A stretch of 64,000 nt of DNA from Devosia sp. RR2S18 (GTDB lineage Bacteria > Pseudomonadota > Alphaproteobacteria > Rhizobiales > Devosiaceae), in the NCBI RefSeq assembly GCF_030177755.1, contig NZ_CP126539.1:2628001-2692000 (forward strand), written 5' to 3'. This document shows positions 1 through 11,201 of the stretch, one piece after another. Made by a program: the position numbers and the translations under genes. Numbering within the stretch: the stretch's first letter is position 1; every line of letters starts with the position of its first letter. The notes under the pieces are model-generated. The model was not told where the DNA came from. It worked only from the letters and a program-made list of their open reading frames with translations, and ran no database searches.

Positions 1-900
1 TCGCCGGCTTGTGCAAGTCTTCTTCTGTGCGGTAGCATCTTCCACCAACCGCATGCGAAGAGTCAACTGATTACGATCACCTTTGTACTTGTCGATCGAC
101 TTACTGCAAGGAAAGCACTACAGCGCCTTCTCGTCCTTCTTCCACGCCGCGCCACGATTTTGCTATTTGCAGACCTCGCTCCGTTCTCCCATGGCTTGCG
201 GAGCCTAACTCCAGTTCCGCGACGAAGTGCTCAGTGGCGAACCTACGAGGTCCCCCTGTTTGTTTTTCGGATAGCCTTAACGTCGTGGTCCCCCGGATAT
301 CCAGTGAGCTGGCAGAACCCGACGCGGGCCCTCACCGAGCTGGTGAGCCACCACCGATACCGGTCGTTTGGACCGGCCACGCCATGCACAGGATCAAGTG
401 CACTTCAAGTTGCCTGCTCCAGTCCATGACGCCGGTGCCAACAACGGCGCGCTTCGATGCTAGAAGATCCTGTTGGCAGATCGCTGCTCGACCTGTCACG
501 CAGGTCTGCCCCTATACGCTTCGCCACCGAAGGTCTGATTTCAACAATGGAGCCGGCCGGCAACGTGGCCGCTCAGCACTGCGGGAATGGTTATCGGCGA
601 AGGCAGAACATGCGTTCAACCAAGAACGGCTCTGAACCGGCGATCAGGCAAATCAATGCTATACAACCCGTTCTTCCCGGCTGCTGATTGTGGCCGCAGC
701 CGACCAGTTCAACACAGAGTCATTTCTTTTCTTCAGCCGGGGGGCAGTCAGAACTCGACGAGGCGCGGCAGTGGCGGCGGACAGACCGCCTTGTGGCCGG
801 GCAAGCTGGCGACCTCCCGCTGAGCCAGCCTGGTGACCCATGCTAAAGCTTGCCCGGCAGCAACGAGGGCGCAGGCGCGCTCAGCCCTCCCACGCCGCTC
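1..900. other. gene-poor stretch
   Basis: No reading frame here has both a convincing ribosome binding site and a recognisable protein. The open frames overlap one another on both strands and have the mixed composition typical of chance frames in GC-rich DNA. I see no RNA gene or repeat. Confidence 0.4.
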
Positions 901-1170
901 CTATTCATTGATAGACGCACCCGGAGCGGCGATATCTTCAAAGCCGCTCAGCAGCGACCGCGTCCAGTCGAGTAGTTCCATCTGTTCGATCTGGTTACCG
1001 TCCGACTGGTCTCTCAGCTTCTGGTAGACCACCCCCATCTTGTGCAGCACCCTTTCCTTGAAGCCTGGATCGGTCTCGTCGGCAGCTTCGATGATACATG
1101 TGGCAAGCACGGCGACACCGAGCTTAGTTTCGTGCAAATCTGAACGCTTGTCCTGGGATGTGGCAGTCAT
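901..1170 (-). CDS. small hypothetical protein (89 aa)
   Basis: This frame encodes a charged, probably soluble helical protein with no signal peptide or membrane segment. I chose the ATG at 1170 because a GGAG lies about 11 bases upstream; the open frame extends to 1236 but the added residues look unlike the rest. The central part (LGVAVLATCIIEAADETDPGF) reads as an amphipathic helix followed by a charged one. No family is recognised and the neighbours give no clue. It could be a real small gene or a chance frame. Confidence 0.4.
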   Translation of the reverse strand: MTATSQDKRSDLHETKLGVAVLATCIIEAADETDPGFKERVLHKMGVVYQKLRDQSDGNQIEQMELLDWTRSLLSGFEDIAAPGASINE

Positions 1171-2346
1171 GGCGTTTTGCGCTCCGATGCAATCGGTTCG
1201 CAGCCTAGCACTTGGTGTGGTTCCGGTCACCGCCAAAGGCTGAACGAATATTATGCTGCGCAGCCCACGGCAAGTACGCTCGACCGTCCCGCCTGCCTAG
1301 CCTGCCCTCAGACGCACTCGCTAGATCAATGAACTATAGTGAAAGAGGTGAACAAGTACCGAGTAGATGATCGTCTGCAGTACCCGTCGCTGGCGTAAGG
1401 GCTCTCACATGGCACTTGCGTTTTGGCGTGCGCGATCGGCTTAGGCGGTTGAACAGACGGTGGTCGTCGGTCCCGAGCTGATGGCGGCAATGACGACTGG
1501 TGCCTGATGCAGAACCCGCCGCTCGACATCAACAACATAATCGATCTGATCCCCCGAAGACTTGCTGCAGGGGCCGACGCCGCGGGAGGAGCAATGGGGA
1601 GGCCCGGATCGAGGATGTGGCCCGAGCCATGCGCAAGGAGTCGGATCAAAAGTCCCCAAGCCAACCAGGAGAGGCAAGCTCGGCATGGGCGGGATAGAAA
1701 AGCGTGAGCGTCATCGGGCTGCTGCAATTGCTCCTGGCATGGCAGCCGCTTAGCCGCTTTGATGAACGAGCTTATCTCCTATAATAAGCGTCTCCTCGGG
1801 GTATTCGATAACGCCAATGGTCTGTCATATGTGCAAAGGTAAGATCCACCATTGATGATGTAGAACATCCCCGCGAACGGGCCGTTTGTTCGACAGCAGA
1901 CGTCTGCGTCATCCGCCCAAAGTGGATTATCCCGGCCCGCCGGTAGGCTAATCGGCGGCCCTGCATGCAGTTCACCTCCCCTTAGGAGCGGCGCGTCCTC
2001 GCCAACCCGCCGTCCCGATCTTGTTGCCCGGCAGTTCCAAGCCGGTCCAGCAGCCTTGTCCGCCGCAGAGCTGATTGCCCAGGGCAGCGACTGTTTTGAC
2101 CGTTTTACCTCGTGGGGAAGTTGTGGGCGAGTTACCGCAGGTCACGGAGATCCGCCGCGAGGCTTTGGCCCTCCACCGAAATCGACCTCGCAGGATACGA
2201 CTTTGAAGGGAGCAACCCGCCATCACCCACGGTTTTTGCTACGACCAAGAGCCATCGGGTTTATTCCCTACACGCCAAAAGGCTGCATGGGATGTGGATG
2301 AAGGCGGCAGGAGCAGCAGTTCCGCCTCTCGAGCCTCAACCAGAGG
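1171..2346. other. gene-poor stretch with a repeat relic
   Basis: No convincing gene is visible. At 1861-1897 the text contains GAACATCCCC followed by GGGCCGTTTGTTCGACA, which resembles the block at 16661-16734 and other relics near 52, 55 and 57 kb. This suggests an old insertion-element end. The remaining open frames are short and overlap on both strands. Confidence 0.35.
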
Positions 2347-2862
2347 TCAACGGCTGTCAGCGCAAAGAACCTCAGATCTCCAAGTAGCCTGGAGTGAAGC
2401 CGAGCCCGACGCAAGGTCCCCAAACGAGACAGACGCCGTTGAGGTGACCGTGTCTGGCAGAGGCTCCATTACACACGTCTGCATCTTGGCTTGCTCGAGC
2501 AGGTCCGTTGCCAGTCCCTGCATAAGCTCATGGACTTCCTCACTCGAGGGTAGAAGCGGGCCGTACGCATTGAGCCCAGCAGTGGCGAGGACCTCTATGG
2601 TGTCACCAGCAACAAGCGGGATTTCGGCTGTCTGGGTCTGTGACATGAATACGCCCTTGAGAGCACCGCTGGCGTCCTTCCAGAGAAAAACGCTCGGGGG
2701 CTCGATGCCCAGCGAACCTGCGCTAACCGAGACACTACTCTCGGCGCCATGTTGGCCGGACAAAGCTTCCTTCGTCACATCGTACTGTGCGTGCAAATGC
2801 TCATGGGGAGCAGTCAAGGCGAGCGCCGTGACGCTGAGGCCCGAACCTAGCAGTGTCAGCAT
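2347..2862 (-). CDS. putative exported protein (171 aa)
   Basis: The start at 2862 is supported by GAGGAG seven bases upstream. The N-terminus (MLTLLGSGLSVTALALTA) looks like a signal peptide with possible cleavage after EHLHA. The mature part is acidic, Ser/Thr/Ala-rich and has no membrane segment; it contains two cysteines near the C-terminal third. I do not recognise a family. It stands alone, with no operon partner on either side. Confidence 0.5.
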   Translation of the reverse strand: MLTLLGSGLSVTALALTAPHEHLHAQYDVTKEALSGQHGAESSVSVSAGSLGIEPPSVFLWKDASGALKGVFMSQTQTAEIPLVAGDTIEVLATAGLNAYGPLLPSSEEVHELMQGLATDLLEQAKMQTCVMEPLPDTVTSTASVSFGDLASGSASLQATWRSEVLCADSR

Positions 2863-3682
2863 CTCTTAACTCCTCATCAATGATCGTACAGTTCTCAGGA
2901 ACGTGGCCTAACGACTGCGCTCGCGGGTGGATCCGCGAACACAACCCAGCAGTTCGCGACGGTTGGCGCTACTACACATGTCCCACAGAATAGCGACAAG
3001 TTTAGGGCTCACGGACCGCTTTCCATGGCAGCGTAACTGCAAAGACTTCATCGCATATCCGGAAGGAGCGAAGGAACAGCGTCCTGCGCTTGCTTCTGCT
3101 AGGATCCCAGTCTCCATGAAGCAGTCACGATGGATTTGGACGGTGACGTGGCCGATGTGGTTTGACGCAAACGGGGGAGCTAGTGGAGCGTCTCCAATAG
3201 CGTTCTCTGATTTCGTTCCGTCGCCGTAGCTCTTGCATCTTCGTGTGCTTGCCAGCTCTGGGCCTATCCGCCGTCCTTGCTGACGCGCCGCATGTTTGTG
3301 TTGGGGGATGGGTGGATCGAAGCGGTAGCGTAGCGACGCTGATCGGGTCGCCGTTATCTCGTTACACTCCGAGGGGAGTGCCTGGGCAGGCAGGTTCAGC
3401 GACATCAGGAACTGCCCCGTATCCGTCATAGCGGACTGCCCTGCCAGCTATGACTATCCCGTGGTCGACAGCGGTGCCTTCAAGTTACCGTTGCGGAGCC
3501 CTCCTTGTCGTTGATAGCTGTCGACAGGACGGCATAGCGGATGCTCGCCTTGCCAGGGCGGTGCGAGCAATAGGACCTGAGCTTAAGTCGTAAACCGAAC
3601 GCCATCAGCTCTTGCCAGTGCCTGCGGGTGTACACGGGTGCCCAGCCCGGAGACACCTGCGCAGCCTGCCGCCTGCGGTTCG
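2863..3682. other. gene-poor stretch
   Basis: Only weak open frames occur. The longest (2908-3429, minus) lacks a ribosome binding site and a plausible protein-like composition. Nothing else is supported. Confidence 0.35.
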
Positions 3683-4543
3683 CTACTGCTTGGCGACTAT
3701 CCGATACAAGGAAGAGTGATCCTTGTCACCCAGTCCCTCCGCAAGAGCTTTGTGCATCAGCTGTTCCAGGCTTGCGGTATGAGGCAGACAAAGCTCGAGC
3801 TCCCTTGCTGCTTGAAGCGCTAGTCCGATGTCTTTTCTGTGGAGACGAACGCGAAAGCCGGGGTCGAAGGTGCCCTTGATCATCCGCTCGCCATGGACCT
3901 CGAGAATACGTGAAGAGGCGAAGCCCCCCATCAGCGCATCGCGCACTTTTGCTGGGTCGGCACCCGCCGCCTTGGCCAACGCCAGCCCTTCAGCCACCGC
4001 CTCGATGGTGAGGCCAACGATGATCTGATTGGTGACCTTGGCCGTCTGCCCGTCCCCCACTTCGCCGATGCGGGTGATGTTTTTGCCCATCAGTTCGAAC
4101 AATGGCCTAGCGCGCTCGAAGTCGGCTTCCGACCCTCCCGCCATGATGGTCAGGGACGCCGCTTTGGCGCCAACCTCGCCGCCCGAGACCGGCGCGTCGA
4201 CATAGCCGGCCCCCTGCTCCGCGATACGCCGGGCAAAATCCTTGGTGGCGCCGGGCGAAATCGAGCTCATGTCGATCACGAGCTTGCCTTCGGCAAGCCC
4301 CTCGGCCACCCCGTTCTCGCCGAATAGCACGGTCTCGACATCGGGCGTGTCGGGCAGCATCAGGATGACGATCTCGGCGGCCTCGGCCACCGCCTTGGCG
4401 CTGTCGAGCGCTACCCCGCCTTTGTCCACCAGATGCTGGGACACGTGCTTGACCCGGTGCAGGAACAGCTCATGCCGCGCCTCGATCAGATGCGCCGCCA
4501 TGGGGCGCCCCATGACGCCAAGTCCGATAAAGCCGATCTTCAT
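3683..4543 (-). CDS. glxR: 2-hydroxy-3-oxopropionate (tartronate semialdehyde) reductase
   Basis: This cytoplasmic NAD(P)H enzyme of the beta-hydroxyacid dehydrogenase family (286 aa, usual length) reduces tartronate semialdehyde to D-glycerate. The N-terminal Rossmann motif GFIGLGVMGRP is at residues 4-14. The substrate loop DAPVSGGEVGAKAASLTI and the catalytic lysine in GQTAKVTNQ are present. The start at 4543 overlaps the stop of the upstream hydroxypyruvate isomerase by four bases (ATGA), so the two are translationally coupled. It is the last gene of the sugar operon. The pairing with hyi points to glyoxylate/hydroxypyruvate metabolism. A related beta-hydroxyacid dehydrogenase specificity cannot be excluded. 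Confidence 0.85.
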   Translation of the reverse strand: MKIGFIGLGVMGRPMAAHLIEARHELFLHRVKHVSQHLVDKGGVALDSAKAVAEAAEIVILMLPDTPDVETVLFGENGVAEGLAEGKLVIDMSSISPGATKDFARRIAEQGAGYVDAPVSGGEVGAKAASLTIMAGGSEADFERARPLFELMGKNITRIGEVGDGQTAKVTNQIIVGLTIEAVAEGLALAKAAGADPAKVRDALMGGFASSRILEVHGERMIKGTFDPGFRVRLHRKDIGLALQAARELELCLPHTASLEQLMHKALAEGLGDKDHSSLYRIVAKQ

Positions 4544-5325
4544 GCCTGTGTCCTCCAGGTCTCGAACCAAGTAAGCCCCGCACTGGTGCTGGCCTTCGGT
4601 TTGTATTCGGCGCCTACCCAGCCGTCGTAGCCGCTGCTGTCGAGTGCGCCAAAGATGTGCGGGTAGTTGATTTCGCCGCTCCCAGGCTCGTTGCGGCCTG
4701 GATTGTCGGCGATCTGCACGTGGGCGATGTGGTCCTTTAGGCGATGGAAGGTGGGCAGCAAATCTCCTTGCACAACTTGCATGTGGTAGAAGTCGTATTG
4801 CAGGTAAAGATTGTTGTGTCCGACCTTTCCGGCGATACGCTCGTAGTCGTCGGTGGAATTGACCAGAAAACTCGGGATGTCCCGAGTGTTGATAGGCTCG
4901 AGCAAGAGCTTGACGCCGGCATCTTCCAGGCGCGGAGCGGCATATCTGAGATTGTCGACCAGCACCTTTTCGAGCGCTGCGCGGTCCTGATCTTTCGGTG
5001 CTATACCGGCCAGGCAATTGACTTGGGTGCAGCCAGTCGCCTGCGCGTGGAGTATGGCCGTATCAACGCCAGCTTGGAACTGAGTCACGCGATCAGGAAG
5101 GCAGCCAATTCCCCGCTCGCCGCTTGCCCAGTCACCAGCTGGCAAGTTGAACAGCACTTGCGTCAGCTCGTGCCGGGCGAGCAGATCCTTAAGGGCGAGT
5201 GGGTCCTGGTCGTAGGCGCCGACATATTCGACGCCCTTGAAGCCGTCCGCGGCAGCGGCGGCAAATCGCTCCATGAAGGGCACTTCCGTGTAGAGCATCG
5301 AAAGATTTGCGGAAAATCTGGGCAC
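4540..5325 (-). CDS. hyi: hydroxypyruvate isomerase
   Basis: This 261-aa TIM-barrel enzyme of the xylose-isomerase-like superfamily interconverts hydroxypyruvate and tartronate semialdehyde, feeding GlxR encoded directly after it. Typical Hyi features are the N-terminus PRFSANLSMLYTEVPF, the glutamate in LLLEPINTRDIP, YDFYHMQ in the middle, and the C-terminal glutamate in VGAEYKP. Length fits the family. It overlaps glxR by four bases and follows the next upstream gene after three bases, so it is part of one transcript. The family also holds sugar-phosphate isomerases, but the partner gene makes Hyi the best reading. Confidence 0.85.
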   Translation of the reverse strand: MPRFSANLSMLYTEVPFMERFAAAAADGFKGVEYVGAYDQDPLALKDLLARHELTQVLFNLPAGDWASGERGIGCLPDRVTQFQAGVDTAILHAQATGCTQVNCLAGIAPKDQDRAALEKVLVDNLRYAAPRLEDAGVKLLLEPINTRDIPSFLVNSTDDYERIAGKVGHNNLYLQYDFYHMQVVQGDLLPTFHRLKDHIAHVQIADNPGRNEPGSGEINYPHIFGALDSSGYDGWVGAEYKPKASTSAGLTWFETWRTQA

Positions 5326-5328
5326 GGA

Positions 5329-6246
5329 TCAGGCTCCCCTAAGCGGACCGGGATAGGCGATGAAGTCCCCTCCGCGGCTGACCTTAAGGTAGTTGAGGGC
5401 ATGGACCTGCCCGACCATTTCGAGCTCTTCGCGATAGACCGGGTCGTGCCAGCCTTCGATGTCGATGGCGCCGGTGTAGCCGACGAGGCGCAGTTCGGAG
5501 ATGACGTCGGTCCAGTTGGTGTCGCCGAAGCCGGGGGTGCGCATCCAGACGGCCTTCTCTTTGCCGCCGAAACCATGGCGCTTTATCACATCCCAACGAA
5601 TGGTCGCGTCTTTGCCATGGACATGGAAGATCTTTGGTCCCCACTCCCGGATTTGCGGGAGGGGGTCAATGAGGTACGCCATCTGGTGGCAAGGCTCCCA
5701 TTCAAGTCCCAGATTGTCCTCGGGCAATTCGTTGAACATCATCGACCACGCGTCGGGATTATGGGCGATGTTCCAATCGCCGGTCTGCCAATTCCCGCCA
5801 TGCATGGCACAGTTTTCGAACGCGATTCTGACGCCCTTGTCGGCGGCCCGCTTCGAGAGTTCGCTCCACACTTTCTTGAACTGGGGCAGGCTTTCCTCGA
5901 TGGGTCGGTTGCGAATGCGGCCGGTGAACCCGGCGACGCAAGTGGCGCCGAAGTGATGAGCGTTGTCGATGAGCGCTTCCCAACCGCGCAGGGTCTCGAT
6001 GTCTTTTTCTTTTTCTTCCAGCGGGTTCCCGAACATTCCCAAAGTCGAGATGGTGACGTCGCGATCGCCGATCACGTGCTTGAGACGCTTGGCGAGCTCG
6101 GGCAGGTCCTTGTTCACGGTCTGCCAGAAATAAGGTTCAATGCTTTCAAAGCCGTGGGGCAGGATTTTTTCGAGATAGCCAACCGGGTCGGGTTCGTGTC
6201 CGCGGATCATCGTGCCGATGCGGATGGCTTTGGGGTCTATCGCCAT
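5329..6246 (-). CDS. sugar phosphate isomerase/epimerase-like TIM barrel protein
   Basis: This 305-aa protein belongs to the AP endonuclease family 2/xylose isomerase-like superfamily. I chose the ATG at 6246 (MAIDPKAIRIGTMIRG); the open frame runs further upstream but only into the previous gene. Likely metal ligands are the glutamates in AFENCAMHGGNW and LEWEPCHQM, the HVHGKDA motif and the glutamate in AIDIEGWHDP. It probably isomerises, epimerises or cleaves a sugar or inosose-like intermediate from the imported substrate. Its neighbour is a Gfo/Idh oxidoreductase, a common pairing for keto-sugar processing. The substrate cannot be read from sequence. Confidence 0.8.
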   Translation of the reverse strand: MAIDPKAIRIGTMIRGHEPDPVGYLEKILPHGFESIEPYFWQTVNKDLPELAKRLKHVIGDRDVTISTLGMFGNPLEEKEKDIETLRGWEALIDNAHHFGATCVAGFTGRIRNRPIEESLPQFKKVWSELSKRAADKGVRIAFENCAMHGGNWQTGDWNIAHNPDAWSMMFNELPEDNLGLEWEPCHQMAYLIDPLPQIREWGPKIFHVHGKDATIRWDVIKRHGFGGKEKAVWMRTPGFGDTNWTDVISELRLVGYTGAIDIEGWHDPVYREELEMVGQVHALNYLKVSRGGDFIAYPGPLRGA

Positions 6247-6256
6247 GAAATATCTC

Positions 6257-7284
6257 CTAAATCGTGATTTCGACACGACGGCCCTGGCCGACGCTGTCGA
6301 TGGCGCCCAGCACCATGGCCAGGCTCTTGATGTTTTCGCGCCCGACGGTTTCGGGCACCGGCCCACCCCGTACTGCGGCAATGAAGTCGGTGATGACCCC
6401 CAAATGGCCGCCGACGCGGTCGGCTGGATCTAGTTGCGGGATTTCAACGGCTTGGGTGTCGGGCAGAAGCTTGCCCGCTTCATGTGGCAACGCCGTTTCG
6501 GCGCGGATGTCGGCGGCGCCGTCCCAGAGGATCGAGCCGGTGGTGCCGGTGATGCGCCAGGCGCTTTCCCAGCTGGTGCGGAAGCCTGGGGCGCACCAGG
6601 AGCCGCGGTAAGTCATTACGGCGCCGCGCGAAAAGCGGAAGCTGGCCAGAGCCGAGGAATCCTGGGCGTACCAGCTGCCCGCTGGATTCCATTCTTCGGC
6701 ATACACCGAGACGGCACGGTCGTCGGCGACGAAGCGGGCGGCGTCGAAGGTATGGACCGCCATGTCGAGCAACAGCACGTGGGCCATGGTCTCGCGGAAG
6801 CCGCCGAAATGCGGGTCCAGGAAGAAATCGCAATGAATGCCAGTGACTTCGCCGATGCCGCCGGAAGCGACGAGGCGCCGGATGCGGCGGAGCTGTTCGA
6901 GGTAGCGGCGGTTCTGGACGACGACGTGGAGCTTGCCGGCGGCACCGGCTCTCGCGACCAAATCACGTGCCTGGTCCAGGGTTTCGGCCATGGGCTTCTC
7001 GGACAGCACATGGGCGCCGGCGGCAAGGGCGGTGGAGACGATCTCGTGACGCGCCGCGGGGATGGCGACGTCGAGGACAATGTCGGGATTGTGCTTTGCC
7101 AGCATGGACTTAAGGTCGGTGCCGATATCGGGATCGATGCCCTGCTCGGCCGCGCGCCTTTCGGCATTGGCGGGAAAAAAGTCGACGATGCCGACGATAT
7201 CGACGCCGCCGATGGTCTTGATGCAGTCGAGCCATTTCCGGCTCATGGCGCCGGCGCCGGCGAGAACCGCGCGTTGATTGGTGG

Positions 7285-7288
<4 letters not shown>
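6257..7288 (-). CDS. Gfo/Idh/MocA family oxidoreductase
   Basis: This 343-aa NAD(P)-dependent sugar dehydrogenase family member has an N-terminal Rossmann fold (LAGAGAMSRKWLDCI) and the family's EKPMAE motif around residue 97 carrying the catalytic lysine. A C-terminal substrate domain of normal length follows. The start overlaps the stop of the upstream ATPase gene by four bases. It probably oxidises a hydroxyl of the imported sugar so that the following TIM-barrel enzymes can act. Specificity (inositol, glucoside, pseudaminic or other sugar) is not determined by anything visible. Confidence 0.85.
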
Positions 7289-9003
<1,715 letters not shown>

Positions 9004-9013
9004 GGGGTCGGCC

Positions 9014-10180
9014 TCAGCTTCCATATGGATCGGCGGCATCGCGCAGGCCATCGCCGAAGAAGTTGAACGAGAGCACGGCGATCACCACCGCGAGGCTTGG
9101 CCAGATCAATAGCCAGGGCGCGGTCGAGATCGACCGGATGTTCTGCGCATCCTGCAGCAGCACGCCCCAGCTGACGACCGGCGGCTTGAGCCCGACGCCG
9201 AGGAAAGACAGCGAGGTTTCGGCGATGATCATGGAGGGCACGGCGAGCGTAACGACGGCCAGGATATGGCTGGTGAGCGAGGGCAGGATGTGGCGGAAGA
9301 TGACGCGGCGCTCGCCCGAACCATCGAGCTTGGCGGCGGTCACGAAATCCTCGTTGCGCAGCGAGAAGAAGCGCCCACGCACCTCGCGCGCCAGCCCGGT
9401 CCAGCCGAGCAGCGATACGATGATGGTGATGACGAAGTAGACGTTGACGGGCGACCAGGTGAGCGGGATGGCCGCTGCCAGACCCAGCCAGAGCGGAATA
9501 GTGGGCATGGCGCTGACCACCTCGATCAGGCGCTGTATGACCGTGTCGACCCAGCCGCCGAAATAGCCCGAGATCGAGCCAAGGACGACACCGAGCACCA
9601 GCGATAGGCACACCCCGATCAAGCCGATCGACATGGAAATGCGGGTGCCGTAGATCAGGCGGCTGAGGAGATCGCGGCCGAGCCGGTCGGCGCCCAGCAG
9701 ATACATGGTTTGGGTCGAATCGAGCGGGCCGAGCAGGTGGCGATTGCTCTCGAACAGCCCCCAGAACCGGTAGACCGGCCCTTCCACGAAAAAGCCGATG
9801 GGCACGATGATGCTCTCGTCGACCACGAAGGTGCGGCGCAGGGCGGCCTGATCGATCTCGACCGTGTACCCCTTCACATGGGGCTGGAACTGCCCGTCGG
9901 GGGTGAAAAGGCCGATGCTCTGGGGTGGCGCATAGGTGTATTGAGCGCGGCTCGTATCGGGCAGCTCGGGCGCCAGGAACTCGGCAAAGGCGCCGATGAG
10001 ATAGAGCATGAGAATGACGCCAGCGCAGAACAGTGCGATCTTCTGGCCCAAGAATTTCCGCCAGATCAGCGTCCATTGTCCGGCGGCGGCGTCGGAGATG
10101 GGGTCCATACCGGGCTTGAGGCCGGAGATGGCGGGGCCGTCTTCGGCAAGCTTGGCGTCGAGGCTGGGAGACGTGGTCAT
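9014..10180 (-). CDS. ABC transporter permease, DppC type
   Basis: This 388-aa inner-membrane permease has an N-terminal cytoplasmic tail, one membrane helix (IALFCAGVILMLYLIGAF), an unusually long periplasmic loop, and the five-helix transport domain. The EAA loop reads AAKLDGSGERRVIFRHILPS. The loop of about 110 residues before LLGADRLGRDLLSRLIYGTR is longer than in plain DppC. Such loops occur in the MppBDEFG/oligosaccharide-like members. It is encoded nine bases after the other permease and pairs with it. Confidence 0.88.
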   Translation of the reverse strand: MTTSPSLDAKLAEDGPAISGLKPGMDPISDAAAGQWTLIWRKFLGQKIALFCAGVILMLYLIGAFAEFLAPELPDTSRAQYTYAPPQSIGLFTPDGQFQPHVKGYTVEIDQAALRRTFVVDESIIVPIGFFVEGPVYRFWGLFESNRHLLGPLDSTQTMYLLGADRLGRDLLSRLIYGTRISMSIGLIGVCLSLVLGVVLGSISGYFGGWVDTVIQRLIEVVSAMPTIPLWLGLAAAIPLTWSPVNVYFVITIIVSLLGWTGLAREVRGRFFSLRNEDFVTAAKLDGSGERRVIFRHILPSLTSHILAVVTLAVPSMIIAETSLSFLGVGLKPPVVSWGVLLQDAQNIRSISTAPWLLIWPSLAVVIAVLSFNFFGDGLRDAADPYGS

Positions 10181-10189
10181 GCCATCACC

Positions 10190-11176
10190 TCAATTGTATC
10201 GAATGCGCGGATCGAGCAGCGCAAGCAGGATGTCGGAAATCAGCATGCCCACCAGAGTGAGAACGCTGAGCAGCAGGATGAAGCTACCGGCCAGATACAT
10301 GTCCTGCGCCACCAAAGCGCGCAGCAACAGCGGGCCGGCCGTGGGCAGGTTGAGCACGATGGCGGTGATGGTGACGCCGGATACAAGCTCGGGCAACACC
10401 CAGCCGATGGCCGACACGAAGGGGTTGAGGGCGATGCGCACGGGATATTTGAGGATCACCTTGTATTCGGGCAGGCCCTTGGCGCGCGCCGTGGTGACAT
10501 AGGGCTTGGAGAGCTCGTCGGTGAGGTTGGCGCGCAGGATGCGGATCATGGCGGCAGTGCCGGACATGCCGATGACGATGATGGGGATCCACAGATGCAG
10601 GATCAGGTCCCAGGCCTTGCCCCAGCTCCAGGGCGCATCGACATATTCGGGCGAGAATAGCCCGCCCACCGACTGGCCGAAGACGCGGAAGGCGACATAC
10701 ATCAAGGTCAGCGCCAGGATGAAGTTGGGCACGGCGAGCCCGATGAAGCCGAAGAAGGTGAAGACGTGGTCGCCCACCGAATTGCGGCGCACGGCCGAAT
10801 AGATGCCGATGGGCAGCGACACGGCCCAGACGAACAGCAGCGCGGCAAAGGAGATGGCCAAAGTCGAGCCCATGCGCGACCAGATGATCTCGGACACCGG
10901 CTGGTTCCATTCAAAGGAAAAGCCGAAATCTCCCCGGGTCAGGATGCCCGTCATCCACTTGCCGTATTGCACCCAGACCGGCTGATCCAGCCCATATTGG
11001 GCGCGCAGGCGCGCCACCGTTGCCGCATCGATCGGCGCGCCGCCGTCGGCGAGCGTCGACATCAACGAGGTGAGGTAATCGCCGGGGGGTAGTTGGATGA
11101 TGGCGAACGAGATGATCGACATGCCGAACAGGGTCGGGATCATGTAGGCCAGTCGCTTCAGGATATAGTTCAGCAT
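10190..11176 (-). CDS. ABC transporter permease, DppB type
   Basis: This 328-aa membrane protein begins with the typical DppB N-terminus (MLNYILKRLAYMIPTLFGMS). It has six membrane segments and the coupling loop YVTTARAKGLPEYKVILKYPV. The C-terminus LLDPRIRYN is the usual family ending, so the protein is complete. With its partner it forms the channel of the importer served by the family-5 binding protein encoded at 13397-15325. Confidence 0.9.
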   Translation of the reverse strand: MLNYILKRLAYMIPTLFGMSIISFAIIQLPPGDYLTSLMSTLADGGAPIDAATVARLRAQYGLDQPVWVQYGKWMTGILTRGDFGFSFEWNQPVSEIIWSRMGSTLAISFAALLFVWAVSLPIGIYSAVRRNSVGDHVFTFFGFIGLAVPNFILALTLMYVAFRVFGQSVGGLFSPEYVDAPWSWGKAWDLILHLWIPIIVIGMSGTAAMIRILRANLTDELSKPYVTTARAKGLPEYKVILKYPVRIALNPFVSAIGWVLPELVSGVTITAIVLNLPTAGPLLLRALVAQDMYLAGSFILLLSVLTLVGMLISDILLALLDPRIRYN

Positions 11177-11201
11177 TGCCGCTCCTCCGGCGCCGCAGGG
11201 A

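Noticed and set aside
2908..3429. A 173-codon minus-strand frame
   Set aside because: No ribosome binding site, no family and random-looking composition.
4744..6267. A 507-codon plus-strand frame across the hyi and isomerase genes
   Set aside because: It lies antisense to two clear enzymes, and its product has no motif. It is a codon-bias shadow.
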